Shown here one piece after another: positions 35,364 to 44,030 of a DNA stretch of 64,000 bases. This DNA comes from Hymenobacter mellowenesis. Lineage in GTDB: Bacteria; Bacteroidota; Bacteroidia; Cytophagales; Hymenobacteraceae. The stretch is from NCBI RefSeq assembly GCF_030581005.1, contig NZ_JAUQSX010000001.1:248001-312000 (forward strand). The letters are read 5' to 3'. Position 1 is the first letter of the stretch. Each line of letters begins with the position of its first letter. Position numbers and translations under genes: made by a program. The notes below the pieces were generated by a model. That model had not been told where the DNA came from. It searched no databases and saw only the letters and a list, made by a program, of their open reading frames with translations.

Positions 35364-36668
35364 CTACGAAGCGGGCGTGATGGGCGGCAGCGTCACTTCC
35401 GACACTTTGGGGGCCATCAGCGGCGCGTGGGCCTGTGTGGTGGTGGCCGCGTCGTCTTTTTTGGCGTGGAGGCGGGCCTGCATCAAGTCCACCATTTGCT
35501 GCCAGGTCTGGTCCCACGATATGGTGGCCAGGTAATCATCGGTGCGCTTCCGCCAGTCGGCATCTTCGCGCTGGGTGAGGGCCTTCTCGATGGCCTTGCC
35601 GAAATCGGCGGCATTATCGGCAATCTGGACAAGGTTGAGGTCGCCGTAAGGGCGCACCACGTCGCGGATGGGCGTGCTCACCACGGGGTTGCCGGCAGCG
35701 AGGTATTCGGGGGTTTTGGTGGGCGAGATGAACTTGGTGCTTTCGTTGTCAGCAAACAAGAGCGTCGCCACATCCCAACCCTTTAAGTAGGCCGGCAGTT
35801 CCTTGTAGTCTTTGCCGCCGAGGTAATGTACGTTGGCCGTGCGCGGTAGCGTAGCCGGGTCAATTTTCACCACTGGCCCGATGATGACAAACTGCCACTC
35901 TGGATGCTGCTGCGATAGTTCGCGGAGCAACTCAATATCGAGCCGCTCATCCACCACGCCGAAGAAGCCGATGCGCGGGTGCGCAATCTTGGCCTGGTCG
36001 GCGGGCTCGGCCAGCGGGCCGCGGGCCTGGCCGAAATGGGCCTTGTCGATGCTGCTCGGGAAAGGGTGCGCGTCGTTGTGCTGCTCGCGCTTCGATTCGT
36101 AGAGCGTGTGGCCGCCGGTGAACACAAGGTCGGCTTTCTCGAACAGTTCCAGCTCGCGTTTTTTCAGCTCGGGCGGCGCGAATTTGAAGGCGGCCAGCTC
36201 GTCCATGCAGTCGTACACGGTGAGCTTGGGCGTGAACTGGCGCGACTTGCCGAGAGCCATCGGCGTGTAGTACCAGAAAATGTAATCCCGAACGCCCTGC
36301 TCATTGAAATAATGGCTGAGCACTTCGAATTGGGCCTGGTCGGCGGCGCTTTCATCGGAGCGCAGGCGCTGGGGCAAGTGCACCACCACCACCTTCACCC
36401 CATTGTCCCGAAGTTTGATTTCAACGTGCGGCTCGATGAGGTCGTCGTTGTGGTAAAACGCATCTTCCACGTAGAACACGCGGCCATGCTGGGCGAAGCG
36501 GGAAAGTAAATGCTGGGGCCGCTGCCACACAAAGTCCCAATGCAAATGCGCAAAGCAAACCAGGTCGAGCAGGGTATAGGGAGAAGTGGTTTCGGCGGCT
36601 GATGCGCTGGGCCGGGCAGCGGTGGCAGAGGCACGCAAAGGCACTTCCACCGTCGATGAAGGGGGCAT
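35364..36668 (-). CDS. Glycosyltransferase, GT4-like (GT-B fold)
   Basis: 434 residues. A low-complexity Ser/Ala N-terminus is followed by HLHWDFVWQRPQHLLSRFAQ, the acceptor-domain start seen in a family of UDP-galactopyranose-mutase-linked glycosyltransferases. The C-terminal Rossmann domain carries IGFFGVVDERLDIELLREL, EWQFVIIGPVVKIDP, NVHYLGGKDYKELPAYLKGWDV and the donor-site motif SPTKTPEYLAAGNPVVST with its conserved Glu. It sits 102 bases upstream of glf, in the same direction. A plausible job is transfer of a galactofuranosyl or related residue, but the donor is not readable. Confidence 0.85.
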   Translation of the reverse strand: MPPSSTVEVPLRASATAARPSASAAETTSPYTLLDLVCFAHLHWDFVWQRPQHLLSRFAQHGRVFYVEDAFYHNDDLIEPHVEIKLRDNGVKVVVVHLPQRLRSDESAADQAQFEVLSHYFNEQGVRDYIFWYYTPMALGKSRQFTPKLTVYDCMDELAAFKFAPPELKKRELELFEKADLVFTGGHTLYESKREQHNDAHPFPSSIDKAHFGQARGPLAEPADQAKIAHPRIGFFGVVDERLDIELLRELSQQHPEWQFVIIGPVVKIDPATLPRTANVHYLGGKDYKELPAYLKGWDVATLLFADNESTKFISPTKTPEYLAAGNPVVSTPIRDVVRPYGDLNLVQIADNAADFGKAIEKALTQREDADWRKRTDDYLATISWDQTWQQMVDLMQARLHAKKDDAATTTQAHAPLMAPKVSEVTLPPITPAS

Positions 36669-36841
36669 GAAAACTGGCAGGAAAAAGGAGTTTCGCGCCG
36701 CTCCGGGGTAATAATCGGATAGTAACCGGGGCGCTTGCCACTCTATACGCAGCCGCCGGGCCGAAGGATATGGTTGAGCTTATCGGCTAGATTGGGTAGC
36801 AATAAGTATATAAACAAGTATACATTATTAAAATCCCGTTC

Positions 36842-37375
36842 TTATTCGTTGCCTTCATCCCCTAGCAAGCACTGCCATTCCACGGCATCGGCCCAGCCGC
36901 TGGGGGTGCGCAGCCACTGCCGCCGTGTGCCCACGCGTCGGAATCCCGCCGCCTGAAACAGCCTCATACTGGCCCCGTTACTGGCCCCGACAGTGGCATA
37001 CAACTGGTGCAGCCGCAGTACTTCGCGGGCGTATTTTTTCAGCAGCCCGAGGGCCTGCCGGGCGTAGCCGTGGCGCCGCTCGCTGGCCAGAATGGTGATG
37101 CCTACACCGGCCCGCTGGTGCAACGGGTCGTACTCAAAAAGGTCGATTACGCCGACCGGAATCTGGCCAATTTCAGTAGTAATCACCTGCCGCAGCTGGC
37201 GCACTACGTATATATCCGCAGCCGCATGGACCAAGTACTCTCGCAACTCATGCCGCGACACGGGCGCCAAGGTGTCCGACACCCCCCAGATGTCACGGTC
37301 ATTCTCCAGCGCGTAGAGGAAGTCGAGGTCGGTGGGTTCGAGGGCGCGGAGGTGAATAAGACGAGAAGCCGGCAT
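36842..37375 (-). CDS. GNAT-family N-acetyltransferase (RimJ/RimL-like)
   Basis: 177 residues from the ATG at 37375 (MPASRLIHLRALEPTDLDFLYALEND). The RimL-type order is visible: IHLRALEPTDLDFLY, then a strand IGQIPVGVIDLFEYDPLHQRAGVGI, the acetyl-CoA site ASERRHGYARQALGLLKKYA (R-x-x-G-x-A) and ATVGASNGASMRLFQAAGF. It would acetylate a protein N-terminus, an amino group of a metabolite, or an antibiotic; the target is unknown. An unrelated open frame continues upstream through the divergent MOSC gene and is not coding. It is divergent from the MOSC gene by 198 bases. Confidence 0.88.
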   Translation of the reverse strand: MPASRLIHLRALEPTDLDFLYALENDRDIWGVSDTLAPVSRHELREYLVHAAADIYVVRQLRQVITTEIGQIPVGVIDLFEYDPLHQRAGVGITILASERRHGYARQALGLLKKYAREVLRLHQLYATVGASNGASMRLFQAAGFRRVGTRRQWLRTPSGWADAVEWQCLLGDEGNE

Positions 37376-37573
37376 TGGGAAAATAGAAATTTGAAAGAAA
37401 CTCGTCTGGTACAAATGCGAAGCTGGTTGGCGAAGCGCGCCATTGCACGAATTAACCAAAGGGCGCTGAAAGCAAGCGGCGTTTCGCCCGCAGCAGCAGC
37501 AACCATTGCATGGGAGCAGTACTTTAATGGCCTCTTTCCGCGTTGGTACACGAATCCTTTCTATTTGAACGAC

Positions 37574-38302
37574 ATGGCCACTCCCCTGCTCACCCTGCCG
37601 CTGGCTTCGCTGCAAGTGGGCCGCCCGCGCACCTTGGGCGAGCCCGATGCCCCAAACCCGCTGCACCGGGCCTGGACCACCGCCCTGCTGAAGGAGCCAA
37701 TAACCGCACCGCACTGGTTGTCGGAATTGAACATTGACGGTGACGAGCAAGCCGACTTGCGCAATCATGGCGGCCCCGACCAAGCCCTGTGCGTTTATCC
37801 AGGAGTGCATTATGCACACTGGAGCGCGCAACTGGGCCAGGCCATGCCAGCAGGCAGCTTCGGAGAAAACCTGACTTTGGCCGGCCCATGGACGGAATCG
37901 GACGTTTGCATCGGCGACATTTTCCAGTTCGGGGAGGCCACCGTGCAGGTTTCGCAACCCCGCTCGCCTTGCTGGAAAATTGCCCGCCGCTGGCAGGCAC
38001 CGCTGCTTTCGCAGTGGCTGCAGGAAACCGGTTTCACCGGCTGGTACATGCGCGTGCTCAGGCCCGGCCATATCCAGCCCACCAGCAGCCTGGAATTGCT
38101 GGAACGCCCTTATCCCGAATGGACCGTGGCGCGCGCCAACAGCGCCAAGTACGAGCAGCGCCACAACCGCGCCCTGGTAGCGGAGCTGGCCGCCTGTCCC
38201 GCGCTGGGCCAGCACTGGCTACGCAAGATGCAAGGCCGCCTGTCCGGCGTCTTGCCCCTCAACGACGATGCCAACCGCCTGCAAGGACCTAATGCCGAAT
38301 AG
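37574..38302 (+). CDS. MOSC-domain protein, YiiM-like
   Basis: 242 residues from the ATG at 37574 (MATPLLTLPLASLQVGRPRTL). The MOSC beta-barrel is followed by a helical 3-alpha region. Landmarks are DGDEQADLRNHGGPDQALCVYP, HYAHW, GSFGENLTLAG, VCIGDIFQFGEATVQVSQPRSPCWKI (with the conserved Cys that binds the molybdenum cofactor) and TGWYMRVLRPGHI. YiiM-like proteins use molybdenum cofactor to reduce N-hydroxylated substrates such as 6-hydroxylaminopurine. The activity here is inferred from family. No molybdenum-cofactor genes are near. Confidence 0.9.
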   Translation: MATPLLTLPLASLQVGRPRTLGEPDAPNPLHRAWTTALLKEPITAPHWLSELNIDGDEQADLRNHGGPDQALCVYPGVHYAHWSAQLGQAMPAGSFGENLTLAGPWTESDVCIGDIFQFGEATVQVSQPRSPCWKIARRWQAPLLSQWLQETGFTGWYMRVLRPGHIQPTSSLELLERPYPEWTVARANSAKYEQRHNRALVAELAACPALGQHWLRKMQGRLSGVLPLNDDANRLQGPNAE

Positions 38303-38324
38303 CGGCGGGCAGAAGCAGAAAACG

Positions 38325-39125
38325 TTAAATCTGCCCTGAAAACACCCGCACCGCTGGCCCGCTCAGCCATACGTTCTTAAAGCCGCCATCGGCCCGCGGC
38401 TCAAACGACACGGCCAGCTCGCCGCCGGGCGTGCTCAGGCGCACGGGCGAGGCGGCGCCGCGCTGCGAGGCGGCCAGGGCCACGGCCGTGACGCCGGTGC
38501 CGCAGGAGAAGGTTTCGTTTTCGACGCCGCGCTCGTAGGTGCGCACGGGCCAGGGGTGGGCGGGGTCGGCGGGGATTTCCACGAAGTTGACGTTGGTGCC
38601 AGCAGGGTCGTAGGCCTGGTCATAGCGAATGTCGTGGCCGGTGCCGTACACGTCGAATTCGGCCAGCGTGGGGTGCTCTTCGGCGTCGAGGAAGTGGACG
38701 TGGTGGGGCGAGCCGGTGTGCAGAAACACGTCGCCCTCCTCCCCTACTTCGGCTTCGACGGGGGCGTTTACGTCAATCATGCGCAGGCGTACGGTGCCGT
38801 CGGGCTCCACGCGGGCGTCGTGGGGGCCATCCACGGCCAGGAAATGGGCCTGGTCCTGAATCACGCCGAGGAACTTGGCGAAGGCCACGAGGCAGCGGCC
38901 GCCGTTGCCGCACATGGAGCTGGGCAGGCCGTCGGCGTTGAAATACACCATTTCGAAGTCGAAACCTTCCTTGTTGCGCAGCAGCATCAGCCCATCGGCC
39001 CCGATGCCAAAGCGGCGGTGGCAGAGGTGGGCAATGCGGGCTTGGTCGGTTTCGTCGAACTGGCGGGCGCGGTCGTCGATGATGACGAAGTCGTTGCCGG
39101 TGCCTTGGTATTTATGGAATTGCAT
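38325..39125 (-). CDS. dapF: Diaminopimelate epimerase
   Basis: 266 residues from the ATG at 39125 (MQFHKYQGTGNDFVIID). The two catalytic Cys residues are present: Cys72 in SSMCGNGGRCL and Cys208 in ETFSCGTGVTAVALAA. It is cofactor-independent and interconverts LL- and meso-diaminopimelate, the last step before lysine and peptidoglycan precursor synthesis. A TACTTTTG -7 box sits about 20 bases upstream of the start. The next gene upstream is a class B penicillin-binding protein on the same strand but separated by a palindromic repeat. Confidence 0.96.
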   Translation of the reverse strand: MQFHKYQGTGNDFVIIDDRARQFDETDQARIAHLCHRRFGIGADGLMLLRNKEGFDFEMVYFNADGLPSSMCGNGGRCLVAFAKFLGVIQDQAHFLAVDGPHDARVEPDGTVRLRMIDVNAPVEAEVGEEGDVFLHTGSPHHVHFLDAEEHPTLAEFDVYGTGHDIRYDQAYDPAGTNVNFVEIPADPAHPWPVRTYERGVENETFSCGTGVTAVALAASQRGAASPVRLSTPGGELAVSFEPRADGGFKNVWLSGPAVRVFSGQI

Positions 39126-39146
39126 TTGAGTGGTGTTTAACGCTTG

Positions 39147-39154
39147 CAAAAGTA
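39147..39154 (-). promoter_or_regulatory. Bacteroidota -7 element TACTTTTG before dapF
   Basis: An exact TAnnTTTG match 21 bases upstream of the dapF ATG, which predicts a leader of about 14 nt. Confidence 0.5.
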
Positions 39155-39178
39155 GCCCTGCGATGAAAGATTAGGGAC

Positions 39179-39277
39179 CGTCATGCAGAGCGCAGCGAAG
39201 CATCTCGCGTGCGACCACTGATTCTGACGTTTGAGTTACTACCCCACGCGAGATGCTTCGCTGCGCTCTGCATGACG
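39179..39277. repeat. Palindromic element, family 1 copy e
   Basis: 33-bp perfect arms starting CGTCATGCAGAGCGCAGCG, with a loop CGACCACTGATTCTGACGTT. It separates the PBP gene end from the dapF promoter. Confidence 0.9.
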
Positions 39278-39302
39278 TTCTTTTTTCGGCTGTACCTTGC
39301 CT

Positions 39303-41141
39303 CTACCGGTGCTCCCGCTCATACGCCAGCCCGCGGTATTTCATGCGCCGTTCCGAGTTCTTACGCTTCGGGGCGATGTAGCCGCGCAGGTATTTCTCGA
39401 TGACCAGCACGGCGGCCGGGGCAGCGGCGGTGGCTCCGAAACCGGCGTTTTCGAGGTAGACGGCGATGGCGATTTTGGGATTGTCGGCGGGGGCGAAGCC
39501 GACAAAGGTGGCGTGGTCGTCGCCCTCGTCATTTTGCACGGTGCCGGTTTTGCCAGCCACGGTGATGCCTACGTCGGCCAGATTGGAAGTGGCGGCCGTG
39601 CCGCCGCGCTGCATCACGGCTATCATGCCGGGGATGAGTGCCTCGAAGTTGGCGCTGTCGATGAGGGTGTGGTGCTTTTCGGTGAAGCGCGACAGCGGGC
39701 CATTCTCGCCGATGCTACGCACGAAATGCGGGGTGTAGTACCAGCCCCGGTTGGCGATGATGGCCATCATATTGGCCATTTGCAGGCCGGTGAGGTTGAT
39801 TTCGCCCTGGCCGACGCTGAGGGAATAGATGGAGCGAAACTTCCAGTAGCGGGTGCGCCGGGCCTTGTCGTAGAAGGCGGGCGTGGGCAGGAATCCGGCT
39901 TGTTCGCGGGGCAAATCGACACCAAGCAAGGTGTCGAGGCCGAAGGATTTGGCATAGTGCTGCCAGGCGGCGAGGTTGCGGTGGCGGGCGGTGGTTGTGT
40001 CGGCCACGAGGCTGTCGGGCACGTGCTCGATGAGCTTGCGTATCGCTTGGTAGAAATAGGGGTTGCAGCTGTATTGCAGGGCCATGCTGAGGTTGCGGGC
40101 CTGCGGGTGGTGGTGCACACAGTTGATGAGCGACTGGTCGCACCGAAACCCGGTGGTGGGCTTGATGGCCCCGAGCTGCAACGCCACGGCCGCGTTCACG
40201 AGCTTGAACACCGAGCCGGGCGGGTTGGCCAGCGTGGCCGAGCGGTTGAGCAGGGGCATGTCCTCATTTTCAAGCAGCTTGTGGCGCGTACCGGAGCGGT
40301 CAGGCGCGGTGAGGGCGCCGGGCGCGAACGTGGGCGCCGACACCGCCGCCAGCACCTCGCCGGTGCGCGGGTCGAGGGCCACGAGGTAGCCTTTGCGGCC
40401 GGCCAGCAGGCTTTCGGCGTAGGCCTGCAGCTTGGCGTCGATGCTCAGGTGCAGGTCCTGGCCTTGCTGGAAGGCCGTATCGGCAGCCCAGGAGCCATGG
40501 GGCTGGCCCAGCGTATCTAAGAGCGGGTGTGCGTAGCCTCGGTGGCCGGTGAGGAGGCCGTTGTAGTAGCTCTCGATGCCGCCGTTGCGCAGGCGGTAAA
40601 AACGACCACGCTGCTGGCGCTGCGCCAGATTCAGAAACGCCTGGGCATTGGCATAGGCGTAGCCGAGGATGGGCGCGCCGGTGCTGGTGGTGTAGCTGCG
40701 CAGGGTGCGCTGCTCTAGCTTGAGCATGGGCCAGTCGGCCTGGTTATCCTGGATTTTTTTGGCCTCAGCGTTGGTCAGCAGCAGCTTCACGCCGCCTTTA
40801 GGGCGGGCGCCTTCGTAGGGCAGGGCGGCTTCGATGCGGCGCCACAATGCACTGTCGCGCCAGCCCAGCAGGCGGTTGAGCTTGAGGGAATCGAGGGGCG
40901 GGCGCGTGGGCAGCGCCAGCAGGTAGACGGGGCGGGTGGCCACCAGCACGGAGTCGTTGCGGTCGAGCACACGGCCGCGCTGCAGCGCTTCGGTTGAGAC
41001 AACGCGGCGCGGCGTGAGCGGCCCGAAGGTAGAATCCTGCACGGCCGGCGGCGCGCCCACTTCCTGCCCCGGCGAGGAGCAGGCATTCAGCAGCAGCATG
41101 AAGGCCAGGATGAAGGGTTTCCAGGGAAAAGCTGTTTGCAT
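39303..41141 (-). CDS. Class B penicillin-binding protein (lipoprotein-type N-terminus)
   Basis: 612 residues. The N-terminus carries a lipobox (FMLLLNACSS), unusual for class B PBPs, which normally keep an uncleaved anchor. RGRVLDRNDSVLVATRPVY marks the dimerisation domain of PBP2/FtsI relatives. The transpeptidase domain has S-x-x-K as GSVFKL (Ser near residue 310), S-x-N as YSCNPYF, and K-T-G as GKTGTVQND (near 528). It cross-links peptidoglycan in the periplasm and should bind beta-lactams. It is near dapF, which supplies the diaminopimelate for the same pathway, but a palindrome lies between. Confidence 0.9.
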   Translation of the reverse strand: MQTAFPWKPFILAFMLLLNACSSPGQEVGAPPAVQDSTFGPLTPRRVVSTEALQRGRVLDRNDSVLVATRPVYLLALPTRPPLDSLKLNRLLGWRDSALWRRIEAALPYEGARPKGGVKLLLTNAEAKKIQDNQADWPMLKLEQRTLRSYTTSTGAPILGYAYANAQAFLNLAQRQQRGRFYRLRNGGIESYYNGLLTGHRGYAHPLLDTLGQPHGSWAADTAFQQGQDLHLSIDAKLQAYAESLLAGRKGYLVALDPRTGEVLAAVSAPTFAPGALTAPDRSGTRHKLLENEDMPLLNRSATLANPPGSVFKLVNAAVALQLGAIKPTTGFRCDQSLINCVHHHPQARNLSMALQYSCNPYFYQAIRKLIEHVPDSLVADTTTARHRNLAAWQHYAKSFGLDTLLGVDLPREQAGFLPTPAFYDKARRTRYWKFRSIYSLSVGQGEINLTGLQMANMMAIIANRGWYYTPHFVRSIGENGPLSRFTEKHHTLIDSANFEALIPGMIAVMQRGGTAATSNLADVGITVAGKTGTVQNDEGDDHATFVGFAPADNPKIAIAVYLENAGFGATAAAPAAVLVIEKYLRGYIAPKRKNSERRMKYRGLAYEREHR

Positions 41142-41265
41142 CCGGTAAAGCTAGTATCCGGCTGGCCGGTGGGCGTCGGTGGTTCGATGAACAGGGCTGC
41201 CTGCCTTTCCAAGCAGCCCAGCCGGCCGGACCACTGCATTCGCAACTGCCTAAAATGCCGCCCGG

Positions 41266-41754
41266 CTATTGCAGCCGCTTGCGCAGCAACACAACCTGCC
41301 CGGCATGGTAGAGGTAGTGCTGGGCCACGCCGTGCAGCATCTGGTACGCGGTGTAGCTGTCGCCCTGCGGCGGCTCGAACGTGGCGCCGATGGTACGGTC
41401 CAGCTCCGCTTCGGGCAGGGTTGCGACGAAGGCCAGCAGCTGCTCGTGGGCCGTGTGCAGGGTGGCGCGGGCAGCCTGCCAGTTGGCTTCGGTGAGCTGC
41501 TCGGGCTGCGGCGGCCAGTCCTCGGCGTCGCCGGCTTGCAGCGGCTGGTTCTCGGCAATGCGCCGCCGAACTACTTCCGACCAACCCGCGACGTGAACCA
41601 CGATTTCCCAAATACTGTGGGCGTTTTCGATGGGGTATTGGGCCGCCTGAGTAGCGGTTACACCTTTCAGATTGGTCATTAATGACGGGCCACACCACGG
41701 CTCACCGTCGAAAGCACGGCGAAGCTGGTCGAGCAGGCGAGGAATTTCGGGCAT
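41266..41754 (-). CDS. DinB-family protein
   Basis: 162 residues with the four-helix-bundle pattern of DinB/YfiT proteins: LLDQLRRAFDGEPWCGPSL, HSIWEIVVHVAGWSEVVRRRI with its first metal-binding His, and the C-terminal HGVAQHYLYHAGQVVLLRK with the second and third His. The three His form the usual nickel/zinc site. These are often thiol-dependent S-transferases or of unknown role; no substrate is readable. It stands alone with a divergent methyltransferase gene. Confidence 0.88.
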   Translation of the reverse strand: MPEIPRLLDQLRRAFDGEPWCGPSLMTNLKGVTATQAAQYPIENAHSIWEIVVHVAGWSEVVRRRIAENQPLQAGDAEDWPPQPEQLTEANWQAARATLHTAHEQLLAFVATLPEAELDRTIGATFEPPQGDSYTAYQMLHGVAQHYLYHAGQVVLLRKRLQ

Positions 41755-41891
41755 GATGGAAAAGCGAATAATGGCACGCTGTAATCAGCATACGGCCGCC
41801 TTGTGTGAAAGGCTTCGGACCAGCGCCATTGCCCAAGCGTCCTGCCCTGTCGGCGACGGCCATGCCGCCTCGCCCTACCGGGCCCCGCCCC

Positions 41892-41899
41892 TACCTTTG
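41892..41899 (+). promoter_or_regulatory. Bacteroidota -7 element TACCTTTG before the methyltransferase gene
   Basis: An exact match ten bases upstream of the ATG at 41910, so the leader is only a few nucleotides. The sequence TACCTTTGCGG is also found before deoC. Confidence 0.55.
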
Positions 41900-41909
41900 C
41901 GGCCTGCTT

Positions 41910-42794
41910 ATGTACGACTTCCTCACCACCTCGCCCTGGCCCGACTACGAGCTGATTGATTCCGGCAATTTCCAGAAGCTCGAACGCTTCGGCAAGTACG
42001 TGCTGGCGCGTCCCGAGCCGCAGGCCATCTGGGACCCGCACCTGCCGCTCAAAGAATGGGAAAAGGCCGATGCCGCCTTCGCCCGCGCCCCCGGCTCCAC
42101 TGAAAAAGGCCAGTGGCGCCTCAAGCCCAGCATGCCCGAGCAGTGGGTCATCGCCTACGAGCGGCCCGACGGGTTGAAGCTGAAATTCCGCCTGGGCCTG
42201 TCGTCGTTCAAGCACGTCGGGCTGTTTCCGGAGCAGGACCCCAACTGGCAGTTCATCTACAACCAAACCCGGAAGCGCCGCGCCAAATTGCCGCGCGTGC
42301 TCAACCTGTTTGCCTACACCGGCGCCGCCACGCTGGCCGCCCGCGCCGCCGGGGCCGACGTGACCCACCTCGATTCGGTGAAGCAGGTGAATTTCTGGGC
42401 CCGCGACAACATGGAAGCCAGCCAGCTCGACGGCGTGCGCTGGCTGGTGGAAGACGCCATGAAGTACGTGCGGCGCGAAGTGAAGCGCGGCAGCAAGTAC
42501 CAGGGCCTCATCCTCGACCCGCCCGCCTACGGCCGCGGCCCCAACGGCGAGAAATGGCAGCTCGAAGACGAGCTCAACGAGATGCTCAAACTCAGCCAAC
42601 AGCTCCTCGACCCGGAAGACCATTTCTTCGTGGTCAATCTGTATTCGCTGGGCTTCTCAGCCCTGATTCTCGACAACCTGACGACAGCCATTTTCCCCGG
42701 CGAGAAGGTTGTGCGTGAGCTGGGCGAGATTTACCTGCACGATGCCGGGCAGCGGAAATTGCCGCTGGGCACGTTCTGCCGGTTTGCCACGTAG
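41910..42794 (+). CDS. Class I SAM-dependent methyltransferase, RlmI/RlmK-like
   Basis: 294 residues from the ATG at 41910 (MYDFLTTSPWPDYELID); upstream frame is open but the -7 element at 41892 fixes the start here. Motifs of 23S rRNA m5C/m7G-type methyltransferases are present: SAM motif I VLNLFAYTGAATLAARAAGA, motif II THLDSVKQV and motif IV LILDPPAYGRGP (N/D-P-P-x). The GLFPEQDPNWQFI segment precedes the catalytic core as in the RlmI group. It probably methylates ribosomal RNA, but no PUA domain is present, so the exact target is open. The stop TAG lies inside palindromic element family 4 copy b. Confidence 0.87.
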   Translation: MYDFLTTSPWPDYELIDSGNFQKLERFGKYVLARPEPQAIWDPHLPLKEWEKADAAFARAPGSTEKGQWRLKPSMPEQWVIAYERPDGLKLKFRLGLSSFKHVGLFPEQDPNWQFIYNQTRKRRAKLPRVLNLFAYTGAATLAARAAGADVTHLDSVKQVNFWARDNMEASQLDGVRWLVEDAMKYVRREVKRGSKYQGLILDPPAYGRGPNGEKWQLEDELNEMLKLSQQLLDPEDHFFVVNLYSLGFSALILDNLTTAIFPGEKVVRELGEIYLHDAGQRKLPLGTFCRFAT

Positions 42795-42891
42795 CGCAGT
42801 CGTACCCGGCGGGGACTTTTAGTCCGCGTCACACTATCAGCCGTATTGCACCACTGCTTCGCTAAACTCGCGGACTAAAAGTCCGCGCTAC
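42791..42891. repeat. Palindromic element, family 4 copy b
   Basis: The right arm CGCGGACTAAAAGTCCGCGC at 42869-42888 is itself palindromic and matches a left counterpart GGGGACTTTTAGTCCGCG. The left end GTAGCGC supplies the TAG stop of the upstream gene, and the right end GCGCTAC is three bases before the ppx start. Confidence 0.85.
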
Positions 42892-42894
42892 TTC

Positions 42895-43848
42895 ATGCAC
42901 AAACCGCACGCCCATCGCCGCGTCGCCCTCATCGACATGGGCACCAACACGTTTCACCTGCTCATTGTGGAGATGGCCACCACGCCCGGCAACAAGCCGC
43001 TGGTGCTGCTGCGCACCAAAGTGGGCGTGCGCCTCGGCGAAGGTGGCATCAGCAAAGGCATCATCGCGCCCGACGCTTATGCGCGGGCTCTGCACACGTT
43101 GGCCGGCTTCAAGGAAGAAATAGAATTGCACCAGGCCCAGGAAGTACGCGCTACGGCCACCAGCGCCATGCGCGTGACCAAAAACGGCCCCGATTTGGTG
43201 CGCGACATTTTTGAGCAAACCGGCATTCAGGTCAACGTCATTCCCGGCGAGCGGGAGGCTGAGCTCATCTGCGAGGGCGTGCGCCAGGCCGTGGATTTGG
43301 GCCAGGAGCACCACCTGATAATGGACATCGGCGGCGGCTCCGTGGAGTTCATCATTGCCAACCAGGCCACCATTTTCTGGAAGCAAAGCTTTGAAATCGG
43401 CGCCCAGCGTTTGCTGGATAAGTTCTTCCCCGACCCCAGCGGCGTGTTTCCGGCCGCCGCCGTCGAGGCCGAGCAGCAGTACTTCGGCACCGTGCTGGAA
43501 CCGCTCCTCGAAGCCGTGCGGCGCTACCAGCCGGTGAGCTTGGTGGGCGCCTCCGGCAGTTTCGACAGCCTGGCCGACATGCAGCTGGGCGAATTGCGCA
43601 CCGAAGCCAACCTGTCGCCCAGCACCGAACTGGCCCTAAGCAGCTTTCAGGAAAGCTACCGCCACCTGCTGAGCGGCAACCACGAGCAGCGCGTGGCCAT
43701 TCCGGGCATTCTGCCCATGCGGGCCGACATGCTGGTGGTGGCCGCCGTGCTCGTTGATTACGTGCTGGGCATCACGGAAATCACGCGCATTCGCACCTCG
43801 GCTTATGCCCTGAAGGAAGGCGTACTGGCGGAAATGCTGGGGCTGTAA
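42895..43848 (+). CDS. Exopolyphosphatase / guanosine pentaphosphatase (Ppx/GppA)
   Basis: 317 residues of the ASKHA fold. The first phosphate loop is ALIDMGTNTFHLLIVE, the second is LIMDIGGGSVEFIIA, and the EATSAMR-like block reads ATATSAMRVTKNGPDLV. The IPGEREAELICEGVRQAV block is also conserved. It is about the length of the short Ppx2/GppA forms (E. coli Ppx has 513). It releases phosphate from polyphosphate ends or from pppGpp; which of these cannot be told. The start is three bases after a palindromic element. Confidence 0.9.
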   Translation: MHKPHAHRRVALIDMGTNTFHLLIVEMATTPGNKPLVLLRTKVGVRLGEGGISKGIIAPDAYARALHTLAGFKEEIELHQAQEVRATATSAMRVTKNGPDLVRDIFEQTGIQVNVIPGEREAELICEGVRQAVDLGQEHHLIMDIGGGSVEFIIANQATIFWKQSFEIGAQRLLDKFFPDPSGVFPAAAVEAEQQYFGTVLEPLLEAVRRYQPVSLVGASGSFDSLADMQLGELRTEANLSPSTELALSSFQESYRHLLSGNHEQRVAIPGILPMRADMLVVAAVLVDYVLGITEITRIRTSAYALKEGVLAEMLGL

Positions 43849-43869
43849 GGCTGGTCACTCCATAATTAG

Positions 43870-43907
43870 GACAGGAGGCATTTCCCAGTGGGAAATGCCT
43901 CCTGTTT
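43870..43907 (+). terminator. Long-stem terminator after the ppx gene
   Basis: A 17-bp perfect stem ACAGGAGGCATTTCCCA / TGGGAAATGCCTCCTGT with a one-base loop, followed by TTGCTT. The T tract is poor, so termination may be partial. Confidence 0.7.
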
Positions 43908-43930
43908 GCTTAAAATCGGTGTACGCCTGA

Positions 43931-44026
43931 ACGACGTAAGGGGGGCTTGCCCCCGCCCGGCTATTCGCGCCGTTCCAACAGAATCGTTCAACGGTCGGGC
44001 GGGGGCAAGCCCCGCCCCTACGTCGT
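43931..44026. repeat. Palindromic element, family 3 copy a
   Basis: The arms are ACGACGTAAGGGGGGCTTGC (extended by CCCCGCCCG) and the inverted CGGGCGGGGGCAAGCCCCGC (extended by CCCTACGTCGT). It lies between the ppx terminator and the end of the large T9SS gene. Confidence 0.85.
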
Positions 44027-44030
44027 TTTT

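Noticed and set aside
36842..38215. A 457-codon open frame covering GNAT and the MOSC gene in antisense
   Set aside because: Only the 177 codons from 37375 resemble GNAT; the rest is the shadow of the MOSC gene on the other strand.
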